Shown: positions 27,013 to 38,898, counted from the first letter of the stretch. The stretch: 64,000 nt of DNA from Baekduia alba (GCF_028416635.1 NZ_CP114013.1:1426001-1490000), one strand, 5' to 3'. Translations and numbers: made by a program. Notes: a model not told the origin generated them from the sequence alone.

Positions 27013-29244
27013 TCAGCGGAAGCGGCGCAGGCGCAGCGCGTTGAGCACGACCGACACGCTGGACAGCGCCATCGCGGCGCCGGCGATCAGCGGGTTGAGC
27101 AGCCCGGCGACGGCGAGCGGGATCGCCGCGACGTTGTAGCCGAAGGCCCAGCCGAGGTTCTGCCGGATCGTGCGCAGGGTCGCGCGGGACAGGCGGATCG
27201 CGTCGGCGGCGCCGCGCAGGTCGCCGGAGACGAGCGTGAGGTCGGAGGCCTCGATCGCCACGTCGGTGCCGGTGCCGATCGCCAGGCCGAGGTCGGCCTG
27301 CGCCAGCGCGGGCGCGTCGTTGACGCCGTCGCCGACCATGGCCACCACCTTGCCCTGCTCCTGGAGCCGGGCGACGACCGCCGCCTTGTCGGCCGGCAGC
27401 ACCTCGGCGATCACCTCGTCGATGCCGACCTCGGCGGCCACCGCGCGGGCCGTCGCCGCGTTGTCGCCGGTCAGCAGGATCGGCGTCAGCCCCAGCGCGC
27501 GCAGGCGGCCGATCGCCTCGGCGCTCGTCGGCTTGACGGTGTCGGCGACGGCGACCATCCCGCGCACTTCGCCGTCCCAGGCGACGAGCACCGCGGTGCG
27601 CCCGGCGCCCTCGGCGCCACGACGGGCCGCGTCGAGCGCCGCGGGAACGCGCAGCCCCCAGTCGGCCATCAACGCCGGCCGACCGACCTGCACGCCATGG
27701 CCTGCGACGACGCCCTCGACGCCGAGGCCTTCGCGGTTGACGAACGACTCGACGCGCGGCAGCGGCGCGAGCGCCGTCGCCGCGCCGGCGATCGGCAGCG
27801 GCGCGGGGGCGGCGTCGCGGGCCGCGCGGGCGACCGCCTGGGCGATCGGGTGCTCGGAGGCGTCCTCGACGGCGCCCGCGAGGCGCAGGATCGCCGCGGG
27901 GTCCTCGCCCGCGACGTCGACCACCGCCATCCGCCCGGTCGTCACGGTCCCGGTCTTGTCCAACACGATGGTGTCGACCGAGCGCGTGGACTCCAGGACC
28001 TCCGGGCCCTTGATCAACAACCCCAACTGCGCGCCGCGGCCGGTGCCGACGAGCAGCGCGGTCGGGGTCGCGAGGCCCAGCGCGCACGGGCAGGCGATGA
28101 CGAGGACGGCGACCGCGGCGCTGAACGCGACGCTCGCGGCCTCGCCGGCGCCGAGGCGGTAGCCGAGCGTGACGACCGCCAGCCCGATGACGGCCGGGAC
28201 GAACACCGCGGACACGCGGTCGGCGAGCCGTTGGACGGGCGCCTTCCCGGTCTGGGCGTCGCTCACCAGCCGTGAGATCTGGGCCAGGGCGGTGTCGCTG
28301 CCGACGCGCGTCGCGCGGACGACCAGGCGGCCGCCGGCGTTGACGGTCGCGCCGGCGACGTCGTCGCCCGGACCCTTCTCGACCGGCACGGACTCACCGG
28401 TCAGCAGCGCCTGGTCGACGGCGCTGTGGCCCTCGACGACGGTGCCGTCGGTCGCGATCTTCTCGCCCGGCCGCACGACGAAGCGCTCGCCGACGGCGAG
28501 CTGCTCGATCGGGACGCGGCGCTCGGCGCCGGTGTCGTCGAGCACCGCGACGTCCTTGGCGCCCAGCGCGAGCAGGGCCTCCAGCGCGGCGCCGGCGCGG
28601 CGCTTGGCGCGCGCCTCGAAGTAGCGGCCGGCCAGCAGGAAGACCGTCACGGCCGACGCGGTCTCGAGGTACAGCTCGTCGCCGCCGGAGCCGGTGAGCG
28701 ACAGCTTCATCGTCATGCCGGTCATGCCGGCGTCGCCGAAGAACAGCGCGTAGACCGACCAGCCCCAGGCGGCCAGGACGCCGACGCTGATCAGCGTGTC
28801 CATGGTGGCCGCGCCGTGGCGGAGGTTGACCCACGCGGCGCGGTGGAACGGCCACGCGCCCCAGAGCGCGACGGGCGTCGCGAGCTGCAGCGCCAGCCAC
28901 TGCCAGTTGTCGAACTGCAACGGCGGGATCATGGACAACAACAGGACGGGGAGGCCGAGCAGCGCGGAGATGATCAGCCGCATGCGCAGCGGCGCCAGCT
29001 CGTCGACCACGGGCGCGGGGGCGGCGCCGTCGGCGGACGGCAGCGTGGCGTCGTAGCCGGCCGCGCGAACGGTCGCGACGAGCGTCTCGGGCGCGACCGC
29101 GTCCGGGTCGAAGGCGACCGTCGCCTTCTCGGTGGCGTAGTTGACCGACGCGCTGACGCTGTCGAGCTTGTTCAGCTTGCGCTCGATGCGGTTCGCGCAC
29201 GACGCGCAGGTCATGCCGGTGATGGGCAGCTCGACCGCGCTCAT
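27013..29244 (-). CDS. copA: Copper-exporting P1B-type ATPase
   Basis: The 743-residue pump has one N-terminal heavy-metal domain (GMTCASC, Cys13 and Cys16), about eight membrane helices, the ion-site CPC in [11 protein letters not shown], the phosphorylation site DKTGT, and the GDGVND hinge. It should export Cu(I) using ATP. The ATG at 29244 overlaps the stop of a 20-residue ORF by ATGA; two such ORFs, from a 59-bp tandem duplication, separate it from the preceding gene. It is the last member of the copZ operon. Confidence 0.95.
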   Translation of the reverse strand: MSAVELPITGMTCASCANRIERKLNKLDSVSASVNYATEKATVAFDPDAVAPETLVATVRAAGYDATLPSADGAAPAPVVDELAPLRMRLIISALLGLPVLLLSMIPPLQFDNWQWLALQLATPVALWGAWPFHRAAWVNLRHGAATMDTLISVGVLAAWGWSVYALFFGDAGMTGMTMKLSLTGSGGDELYLETASAVTVFLLAGRYFEARAKRRAGAALEALLALGAKDVAVLDDTGAERRVPIEQLAVGERFVVRPGEKIATDGTVVEGHSAVDQALLTGESVPVEKGPGDDVAGATVNAGGRLVVRATRVGSDTALAQISRLVSDAQTGKAPVQRLADRVSAVFVPAVIGLAVVTLGYRLGAGEAASVAFSAAVAVLVIACPCALGLATPTALLVGTGRGAQLGLLIKGPEVLESTRSVDTIVLDKTGTVTTGRMAVVDVAGEDPAAILRLAGAVEDASEHPIAQAVARAARDAAPAPLPIAGAATALAPLPRVESFVNREGLGVEGVVAGHGVQVGRPALMADWGLRVPAALDAARRGAEGAGRTAVLVAWDGEVRGMVAVADTVKPTSAEAIGRLRALGLTPILLTGDNAATARAVAAEVGIDEVIAEVLPADKAAVVARLQEQGKVVAMVGDGVNDAPALAQADLGLAIGTGTDVAIEASDLTLVSGDLRGAADAIRLSRATLRTIRQNLGWAFGYNVAAIPLAVAGLLNPLIAGAAMALSSVSVVLNALRLRRFR

Positions 29245-29359
29245 GCCAGAACCCGCCGCTTGCGGACGGCCGATGAGGTCGAGCGGCTGAGCGCCGAGCT
29301 CATGCCAGAACCCGCCGCTTGCGGACGGCCGGTGAGGTCGAGCGGCTGAATGCCGAGCT
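29242..29359 (-). repeat. Tandem 59-bp duplication encoding two coupled 20-residue mini-ORFs
   Basis: Two copies, 29242-29300 and 29301-29359, differ at 3 of 59 positions. On the minus strand each copy holds an ORF starting ATGAGCTCGGC: one from 29362 to 29300, the next from 29303 to 29241. Each is 20 codons plus TGA, starts MSSA, ends KRRVLA, and the two differ only Phe/Leu and Pro/Ser. Every stop overlaps the next start as ATGA, giving an unbroken coupled chain from the upstream gene to copA. Whether the peptides do anything is unknown. Confidence 0.8.
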
Positions 29360-30261
29360 CATGCCTCGCCCGCCTCCTGCGTCAGCGCCGCGGTGTGAAC
29401 GCGCCCGGCGGCCTTGAACTGGAGGAACAGGCGGTAGCGGCCGCCCGACGGGTAGTGCGCGGCGAACGCGATCTGACCCCGGTCGGCGTCGGCGAGCGGG
29501 TGGACGTGGAGGTAGGCGAGGTCGCCGGCGCGCAGCGCGACGAGATGCCCGGACGCGCCGAGGTAGGGCTCCACGGCGACGGGCGCGCCGTCGCGGGTGA
29601 TGGTGTAGGTCAGCGTGGTCTCGCCGTCGCGCGCGGGGGACGCGGAGAGCGCGACGTCGTAGCCGTCGACCCGCGTGGCGCGCGTGGGGGCCGGGAGCGG
29701 GCGGGGCCGGAAGTCGCCGCCCACCAGGACGTCGGACGCCAGCGCGACCGTGTCGCCGCCGGCGGGCTTGACGTCGGCGAAGACGCGGTAGGCGCCCGCG
29801 TCGCGCAGCGTCAGCGGCGTCGACCAGCCGCCGGACGCGTCCTGGCGCGGATGCAGGTGCTGGAAGCCGGTGAGGTCGCGCCGCACCGCGATGAGGTGCA
29901 GCCGCTTGGTGTGCTGGACGTCGAAGTCGCGCACGGTCGCGCCGTCGCCGTCGACGACCCGGAAGGCGAAGCGCTCCGTCGCGCCGGCCCGCGCCGAGGA
30001 CGGGGCCACGAGCCGCAGGCCGTTGGCGGCGACCGCGAGCCCGGAGGCCGCGCCGTTGGCGGAGGCATGGCCCGCCGCGTCGCCGTCGTGCCCGGCCGCG
30101 GACCCCTCGTCGGCCATGCCGGCCATCGCGTCGCCGTGCGCGGCCGGCGGCTGGGCCCGCGACTCGTCGCCGCCCCCGATCAGCGTGCCCGCGCCCAGGG
30201 CGCCGGCGAACAGCGCCGCGAGGCCCCCGAGGTAGGCCACGGGGCGCAGGGCGTCGTTCAT
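29359..30261 (-). CDS. Membrane-anchored or secreted His/Met-rich protein of the copper operon
   Basis: This 300-residue protein has an N-terminal hydrophobic segment (about 7-30), then a stretch rich in His, Met, Ala and Gly (30-70, e.g. HGDAMAGMADEGSAAGHDGDAAGH) that could bind copper. Two beta-sandwich-like halves follow, with FQHLHP and YLHVHP His motifs. It overlaps copZ upstream by ATGA. By position I infer periplasm-side or surface copper binding. The fold family is not certain. Confidence 0.75.
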   Translation of the reverse strand: MNDALRPVAYLGGLAALFAGALGAGTLIGGGDESRAQPPAAHGDAMAGMADEGSAAGHDGDAAGHASANGAASGLAVAANGLRLVAPSSARAGATERFAFRVVDGDGATVRDFDVQHTKRLHLIAVRRDLTGFQHLHPRQDASGGWSTPLTLRDAGAYRVFADVKPAGGDTVALASDVLVGGDFRPRPLPAPTRATRVDGYDVALSASPARDGETTLTYTITRDGAPVAVEPYLGASGHLVALRAGDLAYLHVHPLADADRGQIAFAAHYPSGGRYRLFLQFKAAGRVHTAALTQEAGEA

Positions 30262-30458
30262 GCCGCGACCGCGTAGCCGGCTTCGTCGACCGCCGCGCGG
30301 ACCGCCGCGTCGTCGACCCCGTCGCCGTGCACGACCATCCGGCCCGCGGCCAGGTCGACGACGACCTCGCGCACGCCGACGACCTCGGCGACCTCCTCGG
30401 TCACGGAGCGCGCGCAGTGCTCGCAGGTCATGCCCTGGACGGGGTAGGTGGAGCTCAT
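30258..30458 (-). CDS. copZ: Copper chaperone (heavy-metal-associated domain)
   Basis: A 66-residue single HMA domain with the copper motif GMTCEHC (Cys12 and Cys15). It would carry Cu(I) in the cytoplasm to CopA. It opens the operon; AAAGGAAG is its ribosome site. A CsoR-like palindrome lies about 80 bases upstream, implying copper induction. Confidence 0.93.
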   Translation of the reverse strand: MSSTYPVQGMTCEHCARSVTEEVAEVVGVREVVVDLAAGRMVVHGDGVDDAAVRAAVDEAGYAVAA

Positions 30459-30534
30459 GATCGTGGTGCTTCCTTTCGGGCCAGCGGGGAGGAGGATACG
30501 GGGTGGGGGTACCGCTCCGCCAGAACCGTAGCAA

Positions 30535-30551
30535 ATACCCCCAGGGGGTGT
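30535..30551. promoter_or_regulatory. CsoR-like operator in the copZ/VOC intergenic region
   Basis: ACCCCC-A-GGGGGT is a perfect palindrome inside ATACCCCCAGGGGGTGT. GC-rich boxes of the TACCCC/GGGGTA type are bound by CsoR copper repressors. It lies between the divergent copZ and VOC starts. No csoR gene is in the window. Confidence 0.6.
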
Positions 30552-30560
30552 CAGAACCTC

Positions 30561-30566
30561 TACCCT
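30561..30566 (+). promoter_or_regulatory. TACCCT -10-like element, leaderless start
   Basis: It ends 7 bases before the ATG of the VOC gene at 30574, so transcription would begin at or next to the start codon. No good ribosome site is present. Confidence 0.4.
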
Positions 30567-30573
30567 CGCCCCC

Positions 30574-31083
30574 ATGTCCGACCCCATAGACCCCGGCGTC
30601 CACATCGGCCACGTCCACCTGCGCACCGCCGACATCGACCGCGTCCGCGGCTTCTACGTCGACGTCCTCGGCTTCGACGTCATCGCCGAGGAGCGCGACG
30701 TGCCGGGGTGGGGGACGACCGGCGACATCCTGTTCGTGTCCGCCGGGGGCTACCACCATCACTTGGGTTTCAACACCTGGAAGTCGAAGGACGGCCCGCC
30801 GCAGCCCGACGGCGTGACCGGTCTGCACCACGTCGCCATCAACTACCCGACGCGCGCCTCCCTGGCCGACGCGCTGCGTCGCCTCGACGCGATCGACCAT
30901 CCGATCCGCCAGGCCTCCGACCACGGGACCCACGAGGCGATCTACGTCAGCGACCCCGACGGCAACGACCTCGAGCTCGCCTGGGACCGCCCGCGGGCCG
31001 CGTGGCCACGCGACGCGTCGGGTCGCATCGCGATGACGTTCGGCGACCTCGACCTCGACGACCTGCGCGCCGCCATCGGCTAG
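30574..31083 (+). CDS. VOC-family dioxygenase/glyoxalase-like protein
   Basis: A 169-residue protein with two VOC half-domains: HIGHVHLRTADIDRVRGFYVDVLGF at the start and HEAIYVSDPDGNDLELAWD near 127-145. Metal-ligand candidates are the first His, the middle LHHVAI His and the late Glu. Similar proteins are annotated as catechol-2,3-dioxygenase-like. The substrate is unknown. It is divergent from copZ, though no copper role is implied by its sequence. A hairpin follows at 31095. Confidence 0.85.
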   Translation: MSDPIDPGVHIGHVHLRTADIDRVRGFYVDVLGFDVIAEERDVPGWGTTGDILFVSAGGYHHHLGFNTWKSKDGPPQPDGVTGLHHVAINYPTRASLADALRRLDAIDHPIRQASDHGTHEAIYVSDPDGNDLELAWDRPRAAWPRDASGRIAMTFGDLDLDDLRAAIG

Positions 31084-31094
31084 TCCGGCACGCT

Positions 31095-31111
31095 CGAACC
31101 CGACGGGTTCG
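31095..31111 (+). terminator. Short hairpin after the VOC gene
   Basis: CGAACCC-GAC-GGGTTCG forms a 7-bp stem 11 bases after the stop codon. Confidence 0.5.
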
Positions 31112-31189
31112 GCAGGGTGGGCTGTCTTAAGGCCGCCTGCCTTTCTTACACGCGCGCCCGACAGGCTGATAGAGCCGAGTGTCACGAAG

Positions 31190-31219
31190 TTGTTACAAAG
31201 TCCGCGACTTCGCTAGGCT
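31190..31219 (+). promoter_or_regulatory. Possible promoter for the ATP synthase operon
   Basis: TTGTTA (31190-31195) and TAGGCT (31214-31219) are separated by 18 bases. They are the best -35/-10 pair in the 252-base gap upstream of the operon. Confidence 0.4.
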
Positions 31220-31335
31220 CCCGCTTGCCGCCAAGGAGGCACTTGTCCCCGCCTCCGGAAGGGTCGCCCGCAACGCAGGATCCGTGCGGGCGTGCCAGCA
31301 TCGAGCAGGTTCCGCCTCAGCGCGCCCTGACGCCC

Positions 31336-31560
31336 ATGAACGAGCCTCACGAGAACCTCGACCACGACCCCTTCGCCGACGACGCCCAGCGCCGCCCTTC
31401 TCGGCTGCGTCGCGTGCACGTCCGCGACGCCCGCCACCGCCAGCGGGCGCGTTGCGGGGCGGCCGGTCCGGGTAGCTCGGCGCACATCGGCGCGCTCGCG
31501 GCCAAGCCCATCCGCCACCTGCGTCCGTGCTCCAACGCGGCGCGCGGCCCCCTGCGCTGA
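31336..31560 (+). CDS. Hypothetical 74-residue ORF ahead of atpI
   Basis: The first 24 residues are acidic and protein-like (MNEPHENLDHDPFADDAQRR), while the rest is Arg/Ala/Pro-rich and may be non-functional. Its TGA overlaps the ATG of the next gene (TGATG), and that gene has no ribosome site of its own, which argues for translation of this ORF. It is not recognisably AtpZ. It may be a real leader gene or a coupling ORF. Confidence 0.4.
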   Translation: MNEPHENLDHDPFADDAQRRPSRLRRVHVRDARHRQRARCGAAGPGSSAHIGALAAKPIRHLRPCSNAARGPLR

Positions 31561-31937
31561 TGTCCCTCGCCCTGCGCTACCTCGACCTGATCATCCTGGC
31601 GATCGCCCTGCCGATCTTCATCGTCGCCGGCTGGCCGCTGCTCGGCTACGCCGCCGCGGCCTTCGCGTGGCTCGCGCAGCGCGCGATCAACGACTTCACG
31701 GCGCGTCGCGCCGCCGGCTCGGACGACCCCAAGACCGTCGTCGGACTGACCGCGGGGTCGATGATCGGACGCGGATGGCTCGTAGCCCTTACGATCTTCG
31801 GCGCGTACCTGATCGCCGGAAGCGATGACGCAGTCGGGCTTGCCGCCGCCGTGCTCGTCGTCGTCCTCTTCACGGCGTACTTCACCGTGAACCTGATCCT
31901 CCGCCCGTTCGAGAACCACCGAGAGCTGCCTTCTTGA
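31560..31937 (+). CDS. atpI: AtpI-like membrane protein of the ATP synthase operon
   Basis: The 125-residue protein has four hydrophobic helices separated by a polar central loop (NDFTARRAAGSDDPKTVV), the AtpI topology. AtpI proteins help assemble the c-ring or load Mg2+. Assignment rests on topology and position directly before atpB, since AtpI sequences diverge strongly. Both ends overlap neighbours as TGATG. Confidence 0.7.
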   Translation: MSLALRYLDLIILAIALPIFIVAGWPLLGYAAAAFAWLAQRAINDFTARRAAGSDDPKTVVGLTAGSMIGRGWLVALTIFGAYLIAGSDDAVGLAAAVLVVVLFTAYFTVNLILRPFENHRELPS

Positions 31938-32884
31938 TGCCCCCGTTCGCTACCAACGCCGCCAGTCGTCGCCGCTCTCGCCGGAGCGAGCGGCGAGCGC
32001 GCTTCGCCATCCTCCTGACGCCGCTGGTCGTCCTGCTCGCCTCGCCGGCGGGCGCGTTCGCGTTGAACATCAACGAGAGCTACAAGCCGCAGAACGAGTT
32101 CAAGCTCGATCCGTGGATCGACCTCGGCTTCATGTCCATCAACAAGGCCGTGTTCTACGTGATCGTCGCCACGGCGCTCATGTGCTGGACCATGGTCTAC
32201 GTCGCCCGGCGCATGAACGAGCGGCCCAACCGGGTCCAGACCGCGGTCGAGACCGTGTTCCTGCTCATGCGCGACAACATCACGCGCGGCAACATGGACA
32301 CCAAGATGGCCGCGAAGTGGTTCCCGTTCATCGGGGCGCTCTTCCTGTTCATCTGGTTCTCGAACATGCTCGGCTACCTGCCGCTCCCGACCAACACGGA
32401 GCACAAGGTCGACATCTTCGGCCTGCAGATCCCGAGCCTCGCGCTGTTCGCCGCCACGGCGAACATCTCGGTGCCGCTCACCCTCACGCTCTTCGTGTGG
32501 TTCGGCTACCACATCGAGGGCATCCGGGCCAAGGGCCCCGTCGGCTACCTGAAGTCCTGGGTGCCCGCGGGCGTCGAAGGCCCGGCGAAGATCCCGATCT
32601 TCTTCATCGAGGTCATCTCCCACTTCGTCCGGCTCGTCAGCCTCTCCGTTCGTCTCTTCGCGAACATCCTGGCCGGACACCTGCTGATCCTGTTCATGGG
32701 CGGTGGCCTCGTGGTCCTGCTCAACCTCGCGGTCGGCGGTTCGGTCGTCCTCGGTCTCATCACCGGGACCATGGCCGTGGCCTTCTTCCTCTTCGAGGTA
32801 GGCCTGGTCGCAACGCTGCAGGCCTTCATCTTCGCCACTCTTACCGCGATCTACCTCGGCGGCGCAGTCGCCGAGGAGCACTAA
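31937..32884 (+). CDS. atpB: ATP synthase Fo subunit a
   Basis: The 315-residue protein has the subunit-a helices, with the essential arginine in SLSVRLFANILAGHLL and the late LQAFIFATLTAIYLGGA helix. It forms the proton half-channels beside the c-ring. An unusual N-terminus (about 1-45) is Arg-rich, then hydrophobic and ends SPAGAFA, like a cleavable signal peptide. ATG at 31937 overlaps the atpI stop. Confidence 0.96.
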   Translation: MPPFATNAASRRRSRRSERRARFAILLTPLVVLLASPAGAFALNINESYKPQNEFKLDPWIDLGFMSINKAVFYVIVATALMCWTMVYVARRMNERPNRVQTAVETVFLLMRDNITRGNMDTKMAAKWFPFIGALFLFIWFSNMLGYLPLPTNTEHKVDIFGLQIPSLALFAATANISVPLTLTLFVWFGYHIEGIRAKGPVGYLKSWVPAGVEGPAKIPIFFIEVISHFVRLVSLSVRLFANILAGHLLILFMGGGLVVLLNLAVGGSVVLGLITGTMAVAFFLFEVGLVATLQAFIFATLTAIYLGGAVAEEH

Positions 32885-32900
32885 CAAGGAGACAAGTACC

Positions 32901-33191
32901 GTGGACCTGTCCGTCATCAACGAGGTCACCACCCTCGCTCAGGCTGCAGACCCGCAGGAGTACGGCCGCAAGGCCGGCAAGGCGATCGCGCTGGGCATCG
33001 GCGCCGGCCTCGGCACCATCGGCCCGGGCGTGGGCGTCGGCTTCATCTTCGGCAAGGTCATCGAGTCCGTGACCCGTCAGCCGGAGATGCGCGATGAGAT
33101 CACCTCGATCCAGTGGCTGGGCTTCGCACTGACCGAGGCGATCGTCTTCTACGCCTTCATCTTCGGCCTCATCGCCTTCTTCCTCGGCTAG
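32901..33191 (+). CDS. atpE: ATP synthase Fo subunit c
   Basis: A 96-residue hairpin protein: helix 1 with the glycine motif GIGAGLGTIGPGVGVG (about 32-47) and helix 2 with the ion-carrying Glu79 in FALTEAIVFY. The start is GTG after AAGGAGA. The first ~22 residues extend before helix 1, slightly longer than E. coli. The carboxylate surroundings look proton- rather than sodium-specific, by inference. Confidence 0.96.
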   Translation: MDLSVINEVTTLAQAADPQEYGRKAGKAIALGIGAGLGTIGPGVGVGFIFGKVIESVTRQPEMRDEITSIQWLGFALTEAIVFYAFIFGLIAFFLG

Positions 33192-33196
33192 GCGCG

Positions 33197-33784
33197 ATGC
33201 TGCTGACCGGCATCATCACGGCCCTGCCGCTCGCCGCCACCACCACGACGAGTGGTGGCGAGGAGGAGAGCTCCAACTTCCTCGTCAGCCCGGACGTCGG
33301 GCTGATGATCTGGACGGTGCTCGCCTTCCTGGTCGCGCTGTTCATCCTGCGCAAGTACGCGTTCCCGCAGATCTCGGCGGCGCTCGAGAAGCGCCAGCAC
33401 CTGATCGAGGAGTCGATCGACTCCGCCCAGCGGACCAAGGATGAGGCCGACGAGATCCTGGCCGAGTACCGCGAGCGCCTGAAGGAGGCGCGCGCCCAGG
33501 CCGAGGAGATCGTCCTCCGCGCCCGCAAGAACGGCGAGGCGGCCGAGCGCCAGAGCCTGGAGCAGGCCAAGGAGTCGCGCGAGGATCTGCTCGAGCAGAC
33601 CCGTCGCGACATCGAGGCCGAGACCCGTCGCGCCATCCAGGAGATCCGCAAGGAAGTCGCCGACCTCACCGTCGCGGCGACCGAGCGCGTCACCAAGAAG
33701 ACCCTCAACGAGGACGACCAGCGTCGCCTCGTCGAAGAGGCGCTGTCGGAGCTCGACTTCTCCGCTCTGGGGGAGCGCCGCTAG
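33197..33784 (+). CDS. atpF: ATP synthase Fo subunit b
   Basis: The 195-residue protein has one membrane helix (about 33-50, GLMIWTVLAFLVALFIL) and a long charged coiled coil (60-180), as expected for the peripheral stalk. An N-terminal extension of ~30 residues precedes the helix. It begins 5 bases after atpE and its stop directly adjoins the atpH start. Confidence 0.95.
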   Translation: MLLTGIITALPLAATTTTSGGEEESSNFLVSPDVGLMIWTVLAFLVALFILRKYAFPQISAALEKRQHLIEESIDSAQRTKDEADEILAEYRERLKEARAQAEEIVLRARKNGEAAERQSLEQAKESREDLLEQTRRDIEAETRRAIQEIRKEVADLTVAATERVTKKTLNEDDQRRLVEEALSELDFSALGERR

Positions 33785-34315
33785 ATGGAGGAGATCGCCC
33801 AGGTCTACGCGCGGTCCCTCTTCGAGGTCGCGAAGGAGCAGGACAAGCTCGACGTCGTCCGCGAGCAGCTCGGCCAGTTCGCCGAGGCGCTCGACGGCAA
33901 CCGCGAGCTGTCGATCTACTTCTTCAGCCCGTACTTCTCCACGCCGGAGAAGAAGGACGGCCTGGGCAAGCTCCTGGAAGGCGCCGACGACGTCGTCGCC
34001 AACTTCCTGGCGCTGCTGATCGAGAACCACCGGATGCCGGTCATCTTCCGCGTGCGGCGTGAGTACGACGCGCTGTGGGAGCTGGAGAACAAGCGCCTGC
34101 CGGTGACCGTGACGTCCGCGGTGGCGCTGGACGAGGCTACGGTGAAGTCGATCGGCGACGCGATCGGCCAGCAGACCGGCCAGCAGGTCGAGCTGACGGC
34201 CAACGTCGATCCCGAAGTGCTGGGCGGCCTGATCGTCCGCGTCGGGAACTCCATCCTCGACGCCTCCATCCGCAACCGCCTCGAGAACCTCCGCCGCAGC
34301 GTCGCGAGCAGCTAG
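33785..34315 (+). CDS. atpH: ATP synthase F1 subunit delta
   Basis: A 176-residue helical protein starting MEEIAQVYARSLFEVAKEQ and ending with the ELTANVDPEVLGGLIVRVGNSILDAS segment typical of delta/OSCP. It ties the peripheral stalk to the top of F1. It is a separate delta, not the b-delta fusion seen in mycobacteria. Its ATG follows the atpF stop with no gap. Confidence 0.95.
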   Translation: MEEIAQVYARSLFEVAKEQDKLDVVREQLGQFAEALDGNRELSIYFFSPYFSTPEKKDGLGKLLEGADDVVANFLALLIENHRMPVIFRVRREYDALWELENKRLPVTVTSAVALDEATVKSIGDAIGQQTGQQVELTANVDPEVLGGLIVRVGNSILDASIRNRLENLRRSVASS

Positions 34316-34363
34316 ACAAGCGACCACCCCGAGCTCTCACCCCTTCCAAGGAACCTGAATCGC

Positions 34364-36001
<1,638 letters not shown>

Positions 36002-36004
36002 CGC

Positions 36005-36910
36005 ATGTCGCAGCGCGACGTCAAGAACCGGATCGCCTCGGTCCAGAACATCCGCAAGATCACGCGGGCGATGGAGATGGTCGCCGCCGCCCGCCTGCGC
36101 CGCGCGGAGCAGCGCATCGAGCACCTCCGCCCTTACGCCGGCGCCATCCGCCGCATGACGCGGCAGGCGGCGGAGGCGGCGGGTGGGGAGATGGCCTCGC
36201 TGCCCATCCTCAAGGAGCACGAGTCCGAGCAGCGCGTCGCGCTGCTGCTGGTCACGGCCGACCGTGGCCTGGCGGGCGCGTTCAACTCCCAGATCATCCG
36301 CGCGGGGATCCGAGCGGCCGCCGAGTACGAGGAGCAGGGCAAGGAGGTCATCTTCTCGGCGACCGGCCGCCGCGGCGTCTCGTCGTTGACGTTCCGCGGC
36401 CGCGAGCCGCAGGGCGCCTTCACCGGCTTCACGGACCGTCCGGCCTACGCCAACGCGCGAGAGGTCGCCGAGTCGCTGATGGCGCTGTACATCGACGACA
36501 AGGTTGACCGCGTCGAGATCTTCTACAACGGCTACGTGTCGCCGCTGGTGCAGGAGGTGCGGCGCGAGACGCTGCTGCCGTTGCAGCAGGCCACGATCCT
36601 CGAAGGCAGCGAGCGCGATCAGGAAGGCGCCGAGGGCGAGTCCGGGCACCACGCGCTGGTCGAGTACGAGCCCGATCCGGCCGTGATCCTCGAGCGCCTG
36701 GTCCCCGACTACGTGGAGATCTCGATCTTCCGCGCGCTGCTGGAGTCGACGGCGTCGGAGCACGGCGCGCGCATGACCGCGATGCGGTCGGCGTCGGAGA
36801 ACGCCGGCGAGGTGATCGAGGACCTGACGCTCGAGATGAACCGCGCGCGGCAGGCCGAGATCACGCAGGAGATCATGGAAGTCGTCGGTGGCGCCGAGGC
36901 GCTGACGTAG
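36005..36910 (+). CDS. atpG: ATP synthase F1 subunit gamma
   Basis: The 301-residue central-stalk subunit has the N-terminal helix (VKNRIASVQNIRKITRAMEMVAAARLR) and the C-terminal helix with ASEHGARMTAMRSASENAGEVIEDL, which form the rotating coiled coil. A mid-protein segment contains LLVTADRGLAGAFN. It begins 3 bases after atpA. Confidence 0.96.
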   Translation: MSQRDVKNRIASVQNIRKITRAMEMVAAARLRRAEQRIEHLRPYAGAIRRMTRQAAEAAGGEMASLPILKEHESEQRVALLLVTADRGLAGAFNSQIIRAGIRAAAEYEEQGKEVIFSATGRRGVSSLTFRGREPQGAFTGFTDRPAYANAREVAESLMALYIDDKVDRVEIFYNGYVSPLVQEVRRETLLPLQQATILEGSERDQEGAEGESGHHALVEYEPDPAVILERLVPDYVEISIFRALLESTASEHGARMTAMRSASENAGEVIEDLTLEMNRARQAEITQEIMEVVGGAEALT

Positions 36911-36931
36911 CCCGAGAACTTTGAGACTTAG

Positions 36932-38428
<1,497 letters not shown>

Positions 38429-38434
38429 GCGCTT

Positions 38435-38866
38435 GTGGCTCGCACCACGTTCACCGCTGAGGTCCTGACGCCCGAGGGCGAGGTCTTCAACGACGAGGTC
38501 GAGATGGTCTCGACCCGCACGACCGTGGGCTCGATCGGCATCCTCGCCAACCACACGCCGCTGCTGGGGATGCTGGAGCCGACGGAGCTGCGCCTGTACA
38601 AGAGCGAGTCGGACATCGTCCGCCTCGCCCAGGGCGAGGGCTACGTGCAGGTCGCCGACGGCCGCGTCCTGATCCTGGTCGAGGAGGCCACAGACCCGTC
38701 GTCCCTCGACGTCGGCGCCTTGCGCGACAAGCTGGCGACCGCCGAGCGCGAGCTCGAGCAGGCCGAGGACGGCTCCGAGGCCGCCCGCGTCGCCGCGCGC
38801 GACAAGCGCCGGATCGAGGCGTTCCTGCGCCTGACCGAGGGCGGCGGGGGCAGCGGGGACCAGTAG
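38435..38866 (+). CDS. atpC: ATP synthase F1 subunit epsilon
   Basis: The 143-residue protein has an N-terminal beta-sandwich (TFTAEVLTPEGEVFNDEVEMVSTRTTVGSIGILANHTPLL-type start) and a C-terminal helical pair (about 90-135). It couples the rotor to the c-ring and can inhibit ATP hydrolysis. GTG start 6 bases after atpD. Last gene of the operon before a strong hairpin. Confidence 0.94.
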   Translation: MARTTFTAEVLTPEGEVFNDEVEMVSTRTTVGSIGILANHTPLLGMLEPTELRLYKSESDIVRLAQGEGYVQVADGRVLILVEEATDPSSLDVGALRDKLATAERELEQAEDGSEAARVAARDKRRIEAFLRLTEGGGGSGDQ

Positions 38867-38898
38867 GCGTCGCCTGGCGGTTCCGCAGTGCTTCTTGG

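Noticed and set aside
29242-29365. CRISPR-like array
   Set aside because: Only two adjacent 59-bp units without spacers, and each unit is an ORF; no cas genes in the window.
31336-31560. A frameshifted AtpZ gene before atpI
   Set aside because: None of the three frames gives two hydrophobic helices in this stretch.
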